NCBI GenBank assembly: GCA_938010435.1
Contig: CALLUS010000026.1
Span: 1 to 64,000, forward strand
Length of the DNA: 64,000 bases
Direction of reading: 5' to 3'
From: an uncultured Rhizobiaceae group bacterium
Lineage (GTDB): Bacteria > Pseudomonadota > Alphaproteobacteria > Rhizobiales > Rhizobiaceae
Positions 63,999 to 64,000 of the stretch are shown one piece after another. A program made the position numbers and the translations under genes. The notes beneath the pieces were generated by a model. That model had not been told where the DNA came from and did not search any database. It saw only the letters and a list, made by a program, of their open reading frames with translations. Position 1 is the stretch's first letter. Every line of letters starts with the position of its first letter.

Positions 63999-64000
63999 GC

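Noticed and set aside
63794-64000. Right attachment site copy of tRNA-Leu 3' end
   Set aside because: No segment matching the T-arm to CCA of tRNA-Leu was seen here; no right end is claimed.

Overview
The window looks like a chromosome segment of a low-GC marine-type alphaproteobacterium of the Rhizobiales (Hyphomicrobiales), carrying an integrated mobile element. The chromosomal part (1-30147) has the dnaG-rpoD neighbourhood with carA and a YqeY-domain gene, a complex I NDUFA9-family protein, a HlyU-family protein, rhizobial-type small secreted proteins and many Tat signals. This placement is inference from gene content; no rRNA or species marker is present.

Chromosomal layout. A truncated DUF11/DUF7507-repeat surface protein is followed by a CAU tRNA, a SIMPL-domain protein, an HSDL2-like dehydrogenase and small envelope proteins. 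Next come rpoD and dnaG, a membrane-anchored LytTR regulator, a YpfJ-type zinc metallopeptidase, carA, a YqeY protein, a GNAT enzyme and a GST/P450 pair. A CocE-type hydrolase sits beside a divergently arranged oligopeptide-type ABC importer (binding protein on minus; two permeases and a double-ATPase on plus). A DEAD-box helicase, an L,D-transpeptidase, the NDUFA9-like protein and tRNA-Leu(CAG) close this part.

Element (about 30148 to beyond 64000). A P4-type tyrosine integrase lies directly downstream of tRNA-Leu, next to a cluster of TACCCA repeats. Behind it are a AAA ATPase + TOPRIM pair and an HNH endonuclease (both defence candidates) and an AlpA-like regulator whose ribosome binding site can fold into a hairpin. 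Plasmid functions follow: a replication protein with two winged-helix repeats beside an iteron array, a CHC2/TOPRIM primase, a Ros/MucR regulator, a ParE-type toxin-antitoxin pair, DUF3768 and DUF736 proteins. Two separate pairs of VirD4/HerA-like ATPase plus replication-relaxation protein flank the cargo (36349-39679 and 53965-56645). No mating-pair channel genes and no classical relaxase are visible, so a mobilizable element or integrated plasmid is more likely than a self-transmissible one. No right attachment site was found.

The cargo between the two pairs (41012-50369) is the least familiar part. It holds a lipoprotein with an adjacent 48-residue protein, a SARP/BTAD-type regulator divergent from a vanadium-haloperoxidase-like PAP2 protein with an (Asn-Tyr-Gly)8 N-terminus, a complete subtilase, and a minus-strand operon of a glycosidase/SH3/DUF2272 wall-hydrolase-like protein, a membrane protein and a small secreted protein. 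Three minus-strand accessory genes and one plus-strand membrane gene lie at the right end (60278-63793). A 420-bp non-coding block between the HTH regulator and the primase (51601-52020) is packed with nested inverted repeats and is a second candidate origin or structured RNA.
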